Positions 1-8,734 of a DNA stretch of 64,000 nt are shown here, piece after piece (within the stretch, counting starts at the first letter, position 1; the number at the start of each line of letters is the position of its first letter). The position numbers and the translations under genes were made by a program. The notes beneath the pieces were generated by a model. That model was given only the letters and a program-made list of their open reading frames with translations. It searched no databases and was not told the DNA's origin. Origin of the DNA: Pseudomonadota bacterium (lineage in GTDB: Bacteria > Pseudomonadota > Alphaproteobacteria > UBA8366); contig JAYZAS010000001.1 in assembly GCA_036339585.1 (NCBI GenBank), positions 62,001-126,000 of the forward strand. Direction: 5' to 3'.

Positions 1-907
1 AATCATCGAATGTGCCATTTGCACAGGAACCAACAAAGCATTGATCAAGCCTAGTGCCAGCAACATCTTGCACATTCGCAGAATTGTTAACGACACTATC
101 GGGTAGCGCCACTAACGGCCTTACTTCACTCAAATTTATTTCCCGTTTATCAAGATAATCAGCGTCAGGATCAGGCATTTGAGGCTCGAAAGGGATATTT
201 GTCCGCCCTTTGACGTAATCAATAAGAATGTCGTCCGGTTCAAACGTGGCAAATTCTGCAGATAACTCTGCTCCCATTGTTGCCATGGTTCTACGCGCGT
301 CAATTGGCAGGGTCCCAAGCGCCGGGCCGCCAAATTCTACGTTCTGAGATACGTGTCCACCATATTCACCAGCTATCTTGAAAAATACATCTTTCATAAA
401 TGCATAGTGGGGAAGTTGACCGATTAATTCATACCTTATGGTTTCGCCTACACGAAACCAAGTTTCTCCTTTGCAGACTGCATAGAACATGTCCGGCGAA
501 CCGACACCACGCGCAGCGCAGTTCAAAGCACCAGCACTACAAGTATGAGAGTCGCTACAGAGAAGAACTGCACCCGGCCTAGCATAACCATGCTCGGCCA
601 TGAGCACATGGCAAATACCCTGATCGTATCCAATATCGTGAAAATGCTTGATGCCAAATTTCTCAACAAAGGCCCGGGCTGTAGCATGCGCCTGCGCGCT
701 CCCCACGTGAGCCGCCGGTGCGCGATGGTCGATAACAACGACTACTTTGGAAGGATCGTCCACATGCAAAATATCACGCCAGACACTAGCCATAAAATTA
801 TTATCAAATAAGCAAGCAATATCGACCTTTACGGTAGCAAGGTCACCAGGCTTAACCGGAACACCTCCCGCCTTCGTAAGTATTTTTTCAATAATGGTCA
901 TTCCCAT
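1..907 (-). CDS. Aconitase/LeuC-family hydratase large subunit (3' end outside window)
   Basis: 302 codons are readable without a stop, and the gene runs off the left edge. The family adds or removes water on hydroxy-di/tricarboxylates using a [4Fe-4S] cluster. Visible signatures are SDSHTCSAGA (residues 118-127) and GSCAN (293-297), whose Cys295 matches the first cluster ligand; the other two ligands would lie outside. The start at 907 has GGGAG 8 nt upstream; an in-frame ATG at 901 is an alternative. It lies 14 nt downstream of the lyase gene ending at 922, so the two are probably co-transcribed. LeuC, homoaconitase and dimethylmaleate hydratase DmdA are all possible by family. A leucine-pathway role is less likely because no leu genes are nearby. 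The small subunit is probably just outside the window. Confidence 0.85.
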   Translation of the reverse strand, partial: MGMTIIEKILTKAGGVPVKPGDLATVKVDIACLFDNNFMASVWRDILHVDDPSKVVVVIDHRAPAAHVGSAQAHATARAFVEKFGIKHFHDIGYDQGICHVLMAEHGYARPGAVLLCSDSHTCSAGALNCAARGVGSPDMFYAVCKGETWFRVGETIRYELIGQLPHYAFMKDVFFKIAGEYGGHVSQNVEFGGPALGTLPIDARRTMATMGAELSAEFATFEPDDILIDYVKGRTNIPFEPQMPDPDADYLDKREINLSEVRPLVALPDSVVNNSANVQDVAGTRLDQCFVGSCANGTFDD

Positions 908-921
908 CAAAAGATCTCCCG

Positions 922-1836
922 TCAGACGGCTTTTTCAGGTCCGACTGCATACCTCTCTTCGAGTTCATCGAGGAATTCAACTTCCATCATACTGTTGAGT
1001 TCTTCAAAGTTGACACATAGATCTTCTCGGTCTGAAGGTTCATTTTTCTGCACCATTTCCTCGAACGCATCAAAACCATTAATCATTCCGCGTACGGCAG
1101 ATGTCGTCAGTAAACGTGGATAGGAAACTGCAGAAACACCCAAGTCCTCTAATTTTTTTGGTGGTATTAACGGTGTTGTTGACCGCGCTCTTATACCGAG
1201 TCCCATATTGACTGTTAATGGCTTATCAACATTAGCAGCAACAGTTCGAATATCCTCCTCAGATAATAATGCGTCTGCAAACAATAAGTCAGCACCAGCC
1301 TCTGCATAAAGATTTAGCCGCCGTATAGCCTCATCAAGACCTAAGGGACCTCGTGCATCAGTTCGGGCTTTGATAACGAAATCCGGATCTTTTTTGGCAT
1401 CGCAGGCTGCGTGTATCTTTTCAATCATTTCTTCAGCAGCGATAACTGATTTTCCAACCATATGACCACAACGTTTAGGCCATGTCTGATCTTCAAACAT
1501 AACTGCCGCTACTCCTGATTTCTCAAAAGCCTGCGTGACGAAGAAAACATTTACTGCGTTCCCGTAACCCGTATCTGCGTCAGCATGGAGCAATAGATTG
1601 CTACAATCAGCAATCTTACGGCAACACGAAAGGTTTTCATCTAGACCCATTAAGCCTCGATCGGGGTAGCCTAAGTGACATTCAGAAAGGCCTGCACCTG
1701 ATATTGCTCCGCTCTTGTAGCCGCGACTTTCAACCAACCGCGCACTATACCCGTCAAAAATGCCTGGCGAAATTAAAATCTCAGGCGCCTCAATGAGGTC
1801 TTTCAATAAACGGCCTTTGCTTTTTGCTTCTCTCAT
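922..1836 (-). CDS. PEP mutase/isocitrate lyase superfamily C-C lyase (methylisocitrate or dimethylmalate lyase-like)
   Basis: 304 aa, one (beta/alpha)8 domain. DADTGYG at residues 86-92 and RTDA at 158-161 are the usual Mg2+ and substrate-binding signatures. KRCGH at 121-125 carries the catalytic Cys typical of isocitrate/methylisocitrate lyases and absent from PEP mutase, so cleavage of a 2-hydroxy-acid C-C bond (giving pyruvate or glyoxylate plus a carboxylic acid) is more likely than phosphonate chemistry. It is transcribed ahead of the LeuC-like hydratase, the arrangement expected for a hydratase/lyase pair acting on a branched dicarboxylate. The exact substrate cannot be read from sequence. 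The region just before the ATG is a run of ten G (see the repeat at 1839-1848), and an in-frame TGA precedes it, so no longer start exists. Confidence 0.85.
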   Translation of the reverse strand: MREAKSKGRLLKDLIEAPEILISPGIFDGYSARLVESRGYKSGAISGAGLSECHLGYPDRGLMGLDENLSCCRKIADCSNLLLHADADTGYGNAVNVFFVTQAFEKSGVAAVMFEDQTWPKRCGHMVGKSVIAAEEMIEKIHAACDAKKDPDFVIKARTDARGPLGLDEAIRRLNLYAEAGADLLFADALLSEEDIRTVAANVDKPLTVNMGLGIRARSTTPLIPPKKLEDLGVSAVSYPRLLTTSAVRGMINGFDAFEEMVQKNEPSDREDLCVNFEELNSMMEVEFLDELEERYAVGPEKAV

Positions 1837-1838
1837 TT

Positions 1839-1848
1839 CCCCCCCCCC
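1839..1848 (-). repeat. Ten-base poly-G tract in the ribosome-binding region of the lyase gene
   Basis: Ten consecutive C on the plus strand, i.e. G10 on the coding strand, 2 nt before the ATG at 1836. It replaces a normal Shine-Dalgarno sequence. Homopolymers of this length are prone to slipped-strand length change, which here would alter the strength and spacing of the ribosome-binding site. Confidence 0.8.
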
Positions 1849-2040
1849 GTCTGGATATTGTTTGTATCAAGGCATAAACACAAGCAATTTTGCGATAAAT
1901 TTCTGAACATGGTAATATGAATTCTTGACCATTAACATAAGTATTTCATAGCACTCTTGCCAAATGCCCTTCTGCATTAATTAATTAAAATAGGGTTCAT
2001 TTAATACTCTGCAAATGCGCACGGAATAAGGAATGCACTT
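1849..2040. other. Divergent intergenic region between the lyase and the MmgE/PrpD operon
   Basis: AT-rich spacer that must hold both promoters. A TTGACC hexamer at 1925-1930 could be a -35 element for the plus-strand operon, but no convincing -10 is seen at the right spacing. AAGGA at 2028-2032 is the ribosome-binding site for the TTG start at 2041. Confidence 0.4.
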
Positions 2041-3411
2041 TTGGACCAGACTGCCAATAAGCTGGTAACATTTTCCAGAAAACTACAGTTCGAGGATTTA
2101 AGCCGGCGTGCGATTGTGAATGCTAAAGCAAGGCTAATCAATTGCCTTGGTGTAAGTATTGGAGCGCATAATGCTCCTACAGTAAAAATAATACGCAAGC
2201 TTGCCTACCCGAGCGCAGCTGGCCCTTTAGCGCGTACCTTCACAACACTAACCCCAACGACACCCGATCTCGCTGCTTTTGTGAATTCCGCGATGACCCG
2301 ATACCTTGATATGGCTGACACCTATATAAGAGAGTCTGTAAGTCATCCAGCCGATGCTTTGCCGGGGTTGCTCGCAATTGCTGAAGCAGAGAATTGTTCT
2401 GGTAAAGACTTTCTGCTCTCCCTGATCATAGCCTACGAGATTCAGTGCCGGTATGTAGATGTAGTGCCAGTCAATCAACTTGGTTGGGATCAAACTCCAA
2501 TCGTCGCTATGGGAACAGCACTCGGTGCAGGCCGACTTTTAAACTTAGACAAAGCTCAAATGCTAAATGCTCTGTCACTTGCATTAGTTCCTAATGTCTC
2601 CTTAAATCAAACAAGAACCGGCCGTATTTCAATGTGGAAAGGAATGGCTGGTCCAGCAGGCGCAAGACAAGGAGTGTTTGCTGCACTACTAGCACGAGAG
2701 GGTATAAGTGGACCGGACCAGCCATTTGACGGTGATTACGGCGTTTGGAAACAAATGTTCGGAGAGCAATACCAAATTCCCATACCAACTAGGTTCACCA
2801 AGCACACCTTCGCTGTTGAGGAGACTATCATTAAATCCTTTCCAATTCGCTTCAATTGTCATGTACCAACTTTAGCCGCACTTGAATTACGAAAAAAAGT
2901 CAAGGCGCGCGACATAAAGCATTTAGAGATCGAAAGTATCCGTCAAGCTTTTGGACGTTGGATTGATCTGCCAGAATTCTGGAAGCCAACTACCCGGGAA
3001 AGCGCAGACCATTCTTTACCGTTTTGTGTTTCAGTCGCAATGCTTGACGGTAAGATTGTCCCAGAGACATTCGGCGCAGAAAGGTACAAGGATAGAGACG
3101 TTCTATCGCTTATGAAAAAATGTTCGGTGGCACTACCAAACGAATATGCTGAACTTGCATATGAAGTTCGCTGTTGTCGGTTAACTGCAACAACAAAAAC
3201 GGGGAAAAATATCAGCGTTGAAATCAAGATGACACCAAAAGATGACGCGCGCGGGATGCCTAAGAATACCCTCGAGAAAAAATTTAATGATCTCACAAAA
3301 CCTTTTTTAAAATCAACTGCCCGAAAAAAAATCCTTGGTCTTTGCTGGCGCATTAACAAAATGAAATCTGTCGGAAACTTAGTGACCCTTACGGGCGTTG
3401 AAAACACATAA
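2041..3411 (+). CDS. MmgE/PrpD family protein, paralogue 1
   Basis: 456 aa. The family includes 2-methylcitrate dehydratase PrpD, cis-aconitate decarboxylase and iminodisuccinate epimerase. The start is TTG, chosen because AAGGA lies 8 nt upstream and the N-terminus MDQTANKL matches MDRTANKL of the next gene. Likely active-site positions by eye are Asp90/Asp93, His102 (SHPAD), Lys200 (MWKG) and His324 (ADHSLPFC). At 150-151 it has Asp-Gln where PrpD proteins have Asp-His. It is the first gene of the plus-strand run, 8 nt before its closest paralogue. The substrate is unknown; hydratase, decarboxylase and epimerase chemistry are all possible. Confidence 0.9.
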   Translation: MDQTANKLVTFSRKLQFEDLSRRAIVNAKARLINCLGVSIGAHNAPTVKIIRKLAYPSAAGPLARTFTTLTPTTPDLAAFVNSAMTRYLDMADTYIRESVSHPADALPGLLAIAEAENCSGKDFLLSLIIAYEIQCRYVDVVPVNQLGWDQTPIVAMGTALGAGRLLNLDKAQMLNALSLALVPNVSLNQTRTGRISMWKGMAGPAGARQGVFAALLAREGISGPDQPFDGDYGVWKQMFGEQYQIPIPTRFTKHTFAVEETIIKSFPIRFNCHVPTLAALELRKKVKARDIKHLEIESIRQAFGRWIDLPEFWKPTTRESADHSLPFCVSVAMLDGKIVPETFGAERYKDRDVLSLMKKCSVALPNEYAELAYEVRCCRLTATTKTGKNISVEIKMTPKDDARGMPKNTLEKKFNDLTKPFLKSTARKKILGLCWRINKMKSVGNLVTLTGVENT

Positions 3412-3419
3412 GAAGTATA

Positions 3420-4787
3420 ATGGATAGAACCGCCAACAAACTTGTCAACTTTGCAACAAAAGTCTCCTTTTCTAAGCTGCCCCATAGCGCAATTGATTCT
3501 GCAAAGGAACGTATATTGGATTCAATAGGGGTAGCGATGGCAGCGTTCTTTGCCGAGCCAGTACGGATATCGCGTCGATTAGCAAATCCGATATCCGGAG
3601 GGCCAACAGCAAGGCTTTTTGGTACGCTAACTCCAACCTCCCCAGAACGCGCAACTTTTGTAAATAGTGCCATGATACGTTACCTTGATATGAATGATGC
3701 ATATGTCAAAGCTGGGGTGAGCCATCCATCCGACGTCATTGCTGGACTAATCTCAACAGCGGAAGCTGAGAAAAAAAGTGGAAAAGATCTCCTAGCAGCT
3801 ATCACCACTGCCTATGAAATCCAATGCCGCCTCGCAGATGTAGTACCAAATGATAAATTTGGATGGGATCAACCATTTCAGGTTGTTCAAGGTGCCGCTC
3901 TTGGTGCAGGCCGTTTGCTAGAACTTTCAAAAGATGAAATGCATCATGCACTATCATTAGCTCTCATCCCAAATATGGCGCTTAATCAAACTCGAACTGG
4001 CACTCTATCTATGTGGAAGGGATTATCTGGTGCGAATGCTGCGCGACAAGGTGTATTTGCTGCTTACCTTGCGCGCGCTGGCATGACTTGCGCTGAGGAC
4101 CCTTTTGAGGGTGAAATGGGTGTCTGGAACCAACTCATGAAAGGTACGCGATATGATGTGCCTATCCCAAAGACGTTGGCCAATCACAAATTTGGTGTCC
4201 AGCAAAGCGATATCAAGACCTTTCCTGTCCGATACGGCTGCCTTGTCCCGGTATCCACAGCACTGGATATGCGCGAAAAAATTGATGATGCCTTGAACAT
4301 TGAATTTCTTAAGATCGATACCTACGACCAAGCCTTTGGACGATGGATCGGGGTCCCTGAGTTTTGGAAACCCTTGACACGTGAATCCGCGAATCATTCG
4401 CTTCCTTTTTGCACCGCGGTTGCACTTATAGACGGGGATATCACCCCTGCGACTTTTGAAAAAAAGAGGTTCCTTGACCCTGATGTCAACGCATTAATGA
4501 GTAAAATTACAATTGAGCTGAACCCAGGATTTACTGCCGCAGCGCCAGAAGATAGAAATTGCCGTATGGCAGCAAGGTTACCGTCTGCAAGGGAAATTGT
4601 GACCGAAAGATGTCAGACTCAAGCTCTTTCCGAGCGAGGATTACCAAGACGGCATCTTGAGAAGAAATTCAACAAAATGAGTAGCGGTATCCTTAATGAA
4701 GCAAGCCGTCGAAAACTGGCAGATGCCATATGGCACCTTGAGGAGATGGACCGAGTTGAGGAATTGGTCAGCTTAACGGGCGTGTAG
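3420..4787 (+). CDS. MmgE/PrpD family protein, paralogue 2
   Basis: 455 aa, aligning in register with the preceding gene for the first 240 residues (SHPSD at 101-105, DQ at 150-151, MWKG at 198-201). The His motif is ANHSLPFC (His326), with Asn instead of the Asp found in the other paralogues. The tandem order and 8-nt gap indicate a local duplication with co-translation. Two non-identical but similar proteins might form a heteromer or act on successive or stereoisomeric substrates; this is inference. The C-terminal stretch around residues 380-410 differs more from paralogue 1 than the rest does. Confidence 0.9.
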   Translation: MDRTANKLVNFATKVSFSKLPHSAIDSAKERILDSIGVAMAAFFAEPVRISRRLANPISGGPTARLFGTLTPTSPERATFVNSAMIRYLDMNDAYVKAGVSHPSDVIAGLISTAEAEKKSGKDLLAAITTAYEIQCRLADVVPNDKFGWDQPFQVVQGAALGAGRLLELSKDEMHHALSLALIPNMALNQTRTGTLSMWKGLSGANAARQGVFAAYLARAGMTCAEDPFEGEMGVWNQLMKGTRYDVPIPKTLANHKFGVQQSDIKTFPVRYGCLVPVSTALDMREKIDDALNIEFLKIDTYDQAFGRWIGVPEFWKPLTRESANHSLPFCTAVALIDGDITPATFEKKRFLDPDVNALMSKITIELNPGFTAAAPEDRNCRMAARLPSAREIVTERCQTQALSERGLPRRHLEKKFNKMSSGILNEASRRKLADAIWHLEEMDRVEELVSLTGV

Positions 4788-4813
4788 TAGAATGTTGAGG
4801 GAAGGGGGCAAGG

Positions 4814-5653
4814 ATGACTAGCAGGGCCAATACAAAGATATTCCCAGAAGCAATAGAAGCGCCATTAATGTATTACATTGATGATGGGACACCAGCGGAG
4901 AACCTTACGGGAGACGAGACCGATTCTACACGTATATATCAAGGTAATTACGAACATCGAAAAGTACGGATTCAGAACGCAAGGCCAAGGCAAGAACAAT
5001 TTGCATTAGATATTCATGGTTTCGAGTTTCTCAACCAAAAGACCAAAGTAAAAGATTTTTATAATTCCAAACAAATGCGGGAAGTCTATTACGATGAGAC
5101 AGCAAAACTTGTTCAGTTAGTGTCTGGGGCAACTCGGGTTCATGTTTTTGATCATACGCTGCGCTCTGGTAATAAAGCCGCACGAGAGGGGCAACCGATC
5201 CGCGAGCCGGTGCGGCGTGTTCACAACGACTACACTGAGTGGTCTGGCCCTCAGCGGGTCCATGATTTGCTCCCAAATGAAGCAGACAAGCTTCTAAAAA
5301 ATCGTTTTGCAATTATTCAAGTTTGGAGGGCAATTAATAAGCCGATAAAATCTGATCCACTTTGCATTTGTGACGCGCGTTGTATTGATAAAAAAGAGCT
5401 CTTTCCATCGAGACGGATTTACCCCGATAGGATTGGAGAAACATACGTAGTCACCTATGGTGCCAAGCATAAATGGCTATATTTTCCTGAAATGACGCGC
5501 GATGAAGTGCTCATTTTCAAAGTGTACGACTCAGCAATAGATGGGAAAGCAAGGTGGACAGCACACTCATCATTTCCTCTGCCAAATCAAGATAGTAATA
5601 AACATCCGCGGGAGAGCTGTGAAATGCGAGCATTAGTATTTTTTAGCAAGTGA
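4814..5653 (+). CDS. CmcJ/NvfI-type (AsaB-like) non-haem iron oxygenase family protein
   Basis: 279 aa. The family is best known from fungal and actinobacterial secondary metabolism (CmcJ of cephamycin, NvfI, AsaB), where the characterised members are Fe(II)/2-oxoglutarate hydroxylases or desaturases. Family signatures seen: RRVHNDYT (134-141), an NRFAIIQVWR segment (163-172), WLYFPEM (221-227), EVLIFKVYDS (231-240), ARWTAHSSF (246-254) and RESCEMRALVFF near the C-terminus. His137-x-Asp139 and His251 would make the iron-binding triad. It follows paralogue 2 by 26 nt with a strong GA-rich ribosome-binding region, so it belongs to the same run. A tailoring or oxidising step on the pathway intermediate is the simplest reading. 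Confidence 0.8.
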   Translation: MTSRANTKIFPEAIEAPLMYYIDDGTPAENLTGDETDSTRIYQGNYEHRKVRIQNARPRQEQFALDIHGFEFLNQKTKVKDFYNSKQMREVYYDETAKLVQLVSGATRVHVFDHTLRSGNKAAREGQPIREPVRRVHNDYTEWSGPQRVHDLLPNEADKLLKNRFAIIQVWRAINKPIKSDPLCICDARCIDKKELFPSRRIYPDRIGETYVVTYGAKHKWLYFPEMTRDEVLIFKVYDSAIDGKARWTAHSSFPLPNQDSNKHPRESCEMRALVFFSK

Positions 5654-5721
5654 TAAAACAGCATCATTCACTTACCTCTAGATCATGGTAAATAATCTTA
5701 CCAACTTAAAAGGAAATCCCC

Positions 5722-7362
5722 ATGACCAATATGACCGGTGGTCAAGCTATCATCCAAACACTGATAAACCATGATGTTAATACAATCTTTGGCCTGCCAG
5801 GCGTTCAACTCGACAATACCTTCGATGCGCTTTTTGAAGCTCGCAATACCCTTCGGACAATCCATACCCGCCACGAGCAAGGCGCCGCATATATGGCTCT
5901 TGGATATGCTCAGGCGAGTGGCAAAATTGGCGCTTGCATCGTTGGGCCCGGGCCCGGATTATTAAATGCTAGTGCTGCTCTTTGCACTGCATATGGTTCA
6001 AACGTTCCCGTGATATGTATCGCAGGTCAAATTCCCTCCCATCAAATAGGCATTGGCCTTGGAGCAACTCATGAGATTATCGATCAAACAAATGCCATGA
6101 GAGGCGTTGTAAAATGGGTTGGTCGTGCAGATACCCCAGCCGATGCTCCTTCAGTTCTTCACGAGGCTTTTAGTCAAATGCTTAGGGGACGTAAGCAGCC
6201 AGTCGTTTTTGAAATGGCTCCCGATATCATGGGGAAAAAGAGCGATGTTTCTTTGCTTGACGCTGAGAATTATGAAATCGAAACAGATGTGGAAGAGGAC
6301 ATACTTGAAGCTGCGGCAAAGATGCTCGGAGAGGCAGATAAACCTATTATACTCGTCGGTTCGGGTATATTCGGTGCAGAAACAGAATTAAAGAATCTAG
6401 CCGAAATGCTGGAGGCACCAGTCATTATGAGCCGTACAGGCCGCGGCGCACTGACTGATCGCCATTACCTTGCTCAGACCATGATAACAGGCCAAAAATT
6501 GTGGGAAGAGGCAGATGTAGCACTGGTCGTGGGAACACGATTTTCATCGCCCGGATTAGCATGGGGGCGTGAAAAAGAAGTTAAATTAATACGCATTGAT
6601 CCTGACAAGAATCAAGCGAAACTTCCACGTGAGGCCAATATTACTATGGTCACGACTGCAAAAAAAGCGCTGCCATTATTGGAAAGTAGGGTGGGACTTT
6701 ATAACAGAGTTCGTGAAAGCAGAACCACAGAATTAAATGCTGCTAAAAAAGATACCTTAACAAAACTCGAAGCTCTCGAGCCTCAATATGGATTTGGTAA
6801 AGTATTACGTGACACACTTCCAGAGGATGGCATACTTGTTACAGACGTCACTCAGATGGCCACGTTTATGCAAAATTGGTGTCCGATTTATCATCCACGC
6901 ACACTCATTACTCCCGGGTACCAGGCTACCCTCGGGTATGGATATCCTACTGCTCTTGGGGCAAAAGTTGCGTTACCAGATAAAAAGGTCGTTTGTATCT
7001 GTGGTGATGGTGGTTTCATGTTTAATGTGCAAGAGCTTTCATCCGCTGTGGCTCATGGGATCGATGTCGTATGCGTTGTTTTTGCTGACAATGCATACGG
7101 TAATGTAAAGCGTTTCCAAAAAGAGGGATATGGTGGACGTCACATAGGAGTAGATTTACACAATCCAGACTTCGCAAAAATGGCGGAAACATTTGGAATG
7201 GCGGGCTTATATGCAAAAGGACCAGATGCCCTTCGAGCAGCACTTGATGAAAGCATGAATTCGCCCGGGCCAACACTTATTGAGGTGCCTATTGGCGAGG
7301 TGCCTAACACATGGTCCTTAGTCAAGCGACCCTCAAGCGCTGGTAATAAAAGTGATGGATGA
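5722..7362 (+). CDS. Thiamine-diphosphate-dependent enzyme (acetolactate synthase/decarboxylase family)
   Basis: 546 aa with the full three-domain layout: N-terminal pyrimidine-binding domain with the catalytic Glu52 (HTRHEQGAAY), a central domain, and a C-terminal diphosphate-binding domain starting GDGGFMFN at about 428. The family joins or decarboxylates 2-oxo acids. Divergence from IlvB and the absence of a small regulatory subunit gene nearby argue against branched-chain amino acid synthesis. AAGGAAA lies 7 nt before the ATG. The 68-nt gap from the oxygenase gene shows no terminator. Its stop overlaps the start of paralogue 3, suggesting translational coupling. In context it would act on a 2-oxo acid made or used by the neighbouring hydratases and lyase. 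Confidence 0.88.
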   Translation: MTNMTGGQAIIQTLINHDVNTIFGLPGVQLDNTFDALFEARNTLRTIHTRHEQGAAYMALGYAQASGKIGACIVGPGPGLLNASAALCTAYGSNVPVICIAGQIPSHQIGIGLGATHEIIDQTNAMRGVVKWVGRADTPADAPSVLHEAFSQMLRGRKQPVVFEMAPDIMGKKSDVSLLDAENYEIETDVEEDILEAAAKMLGEADKPIILVGSGIFGAETELKNLAEMLEAPVIMSRTGRGALTDRHYLAQTMITGQKLWEEADVALVVGTRFSSPGLAWGREKEVKLIRIDPDKNQAKLPREANITMVTTAKKALPLLESRVGLYNRVRESRTTELNAAKKDTLTKLEALEPQYGFGKVLRDTLPEDGILVTDVTQMATFMQNWCPIYHPRTLITPGYQATLGYGYPTALGAKVALPDKKVVCICGDGGFMFNVQELSSAVAHGIDVVCVVFADNAYGNVKRFQKEGYGGRHIGVDLHNPDFAKMAETFGMAGLYAKGPDALRAALDESMNSPGPTLIEVPIGEVPNTWSLVKRPSSAGNKSDG

Positions 7363-8734
7363 GACAGAAAAAAGGCTTATTAACTTCACCAATAGCATTA
7401 CCTACGATGACCTTTCCCCGGACGTCATCAAGGCAACTAAAATTCGTTTGATTGACTCTTTTGGTTGTGCACTTGGAGCTATAAATGCTCCAACGGCGAA
7501 AGCAGCTGAGAACATCTCGGCGCTGGTAAAAGAAGGGAGAAGCGCTCGCATATTTGGAACACTTAAAAGAGTTTCGGTGGAGCATGCAACCCTAGTTAAT
7601 AGCGCAATGGTGCGCTACCTAGATTTAAGCGACGCCTATTTAATGCGTTCAACAGCACACCCCTCAGATAATATTCCCGGCATCTTAGCAATTGGGGAAT
7701 CTATTAACGCGTCACCTCAAGACATTCTTACAGCAATAATCATTAGTTATGAAGTTCAGATTCGTCTTTGCGATACAGCCCCCTTCAACGCAGAGGGTTA
7801 TGACCAACCCGTGTGCTCTGCTAGCGCAATGGCATTAGCTTCTGCCCACTTACTCAACCTTAACACAGAACAAATGAGGCATGCAGTGGCGATTGCTGCC
7901 ACCGCCAATATTGCGCTTAATCAGACCCGGCGCGGCAACCTATCAATGTGGAAAGGAATGGCCGGCCCGAATGCGGCACGCGAGGGTGTTTTTGCAGCAT
8001 TGTTAGCTGAGCACGGAATGAGCGGACCCGAAGATCCATTTGAAGGGCTTCATGGTCTTTATGCAAAAACAGTCGGCACCTTCGACCGAATCCAAATTCC
8101 TAGTACGTTCAAGCAAAGCACAGTATTTGCACTGCAAAAAACTAATGTTAAAAAATTTCCGGTGCGAGATGCCATTCAAGTCCCCATCGTTGCTGCTTTA
8201 AAGCTCTTTAAGGACATTAATGCTTCTGAAATAAAAAACCTAAAAATATACACTTACCGGCATGGGTTTTATAAATGGATTGATCAAGATGCGACTTGGG
8301 CACCGAAGACCCGCGAAACCGCAGACCATTCACTACCATTCTGCGTTGCTGCCACTTTATTAGATGGAACTTTGAATGCCATGAGCTTCGAAAATAGTCG
8401 TTACCTTCGAAAAGATGTGCGCACACTCATTAGTAAAACCGAAATTATTTTTGATGACGCATTTGATGAAGTTGCCCCAGAAACACGTTCTTGTCGACTC
8501 GAAGCAACTCTAAAAACTGGCGAAAGTTTTAAGGCAGAGTATACCCAGACCCCAGAAGATATTCTCCGGGGTCCCGACGTTAAGTGTGTAGAGACTAAAT
8601 TTCGAACTCTAACAGAAGGGGTAATTAAAAAACCACAACAAGACAAAATTTTGGATGCACTCTGGAATTTCGAGAAATTAGAAAGCATTCAAAGCCTCAT
8701 TAGTTTGACACGTGCAAGTTTTAACTCGTTTTAG
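7355..8734 (+). CDS. MmgE/PrpD family protein, paralogue 3
   Basis: 459 aa. The ATG at 7355 was chosen over a GTG at 7352 because it yields MDETEKRL, parallel to the other two paralogues. It overlaps the thiamine-diphosphate gene by 8 nt. Conserved positions sit in the same register as paralogues 1 and 2: Asp90, Asp93, His102 (AHPSD), Asp150-Gln151, Lys200 (MWKG) and a DHSLPFC motif. It is more diverged from paralogues 1 and 2 than they are from each other, so the duplication that produced it is older. It ends 14 nt inside the convergent aldo/keto reductase gene. Confidence 0.9.
   Translation: MDETEKRLINFTNSITYDDLSPDVIKATKIRLIDSFGCALGAINAPTAKAAENISALVKEGRSARIFGTLKRVSVEHATLVNSAMVRYLDLSDAYLMRSTAHPSDNIPGILAIGESINASPQDILTAIIISYEVQIRLCDTAPFNAEGYDQPVCSASAMALASAHLLNLNTEQMRHAVAIAATANIALNQTRRGNLSMWKGMAGPNAAREGVFAALLAEHGMSGPEDPFEGLHGLYAKTVGTFDRIQIPSTFKQSTVFALQKTNVKKFPVRDAIQVPIVAALKLFKDINASEIKNLKIYTYRHGFYKWIDQDATWAPKTRETADHSLPFCVAATLLDGTLNAMSFENSRYLRKDVRTLISKTEIIFDDAFDEVAPETRSCRLEATLKTGESFKAEYTQTPEDILRGPDVKCVETKFRTLTEGVIKKPQQDKILDALWNFEKLESIQSLISLTRASFNSF

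Noticed and set aside
922-1836. Reading the PEP mutase-family gene as part of phosphonate synthesis, with the ThDP enzyme as phosphonopyruvate decarboxylase
   Set aside because: The lyase Cys motif is present, PEP mutase motifs are not, and the ThDP enzyme is a full three-domain acetolactate synthase-type protein.
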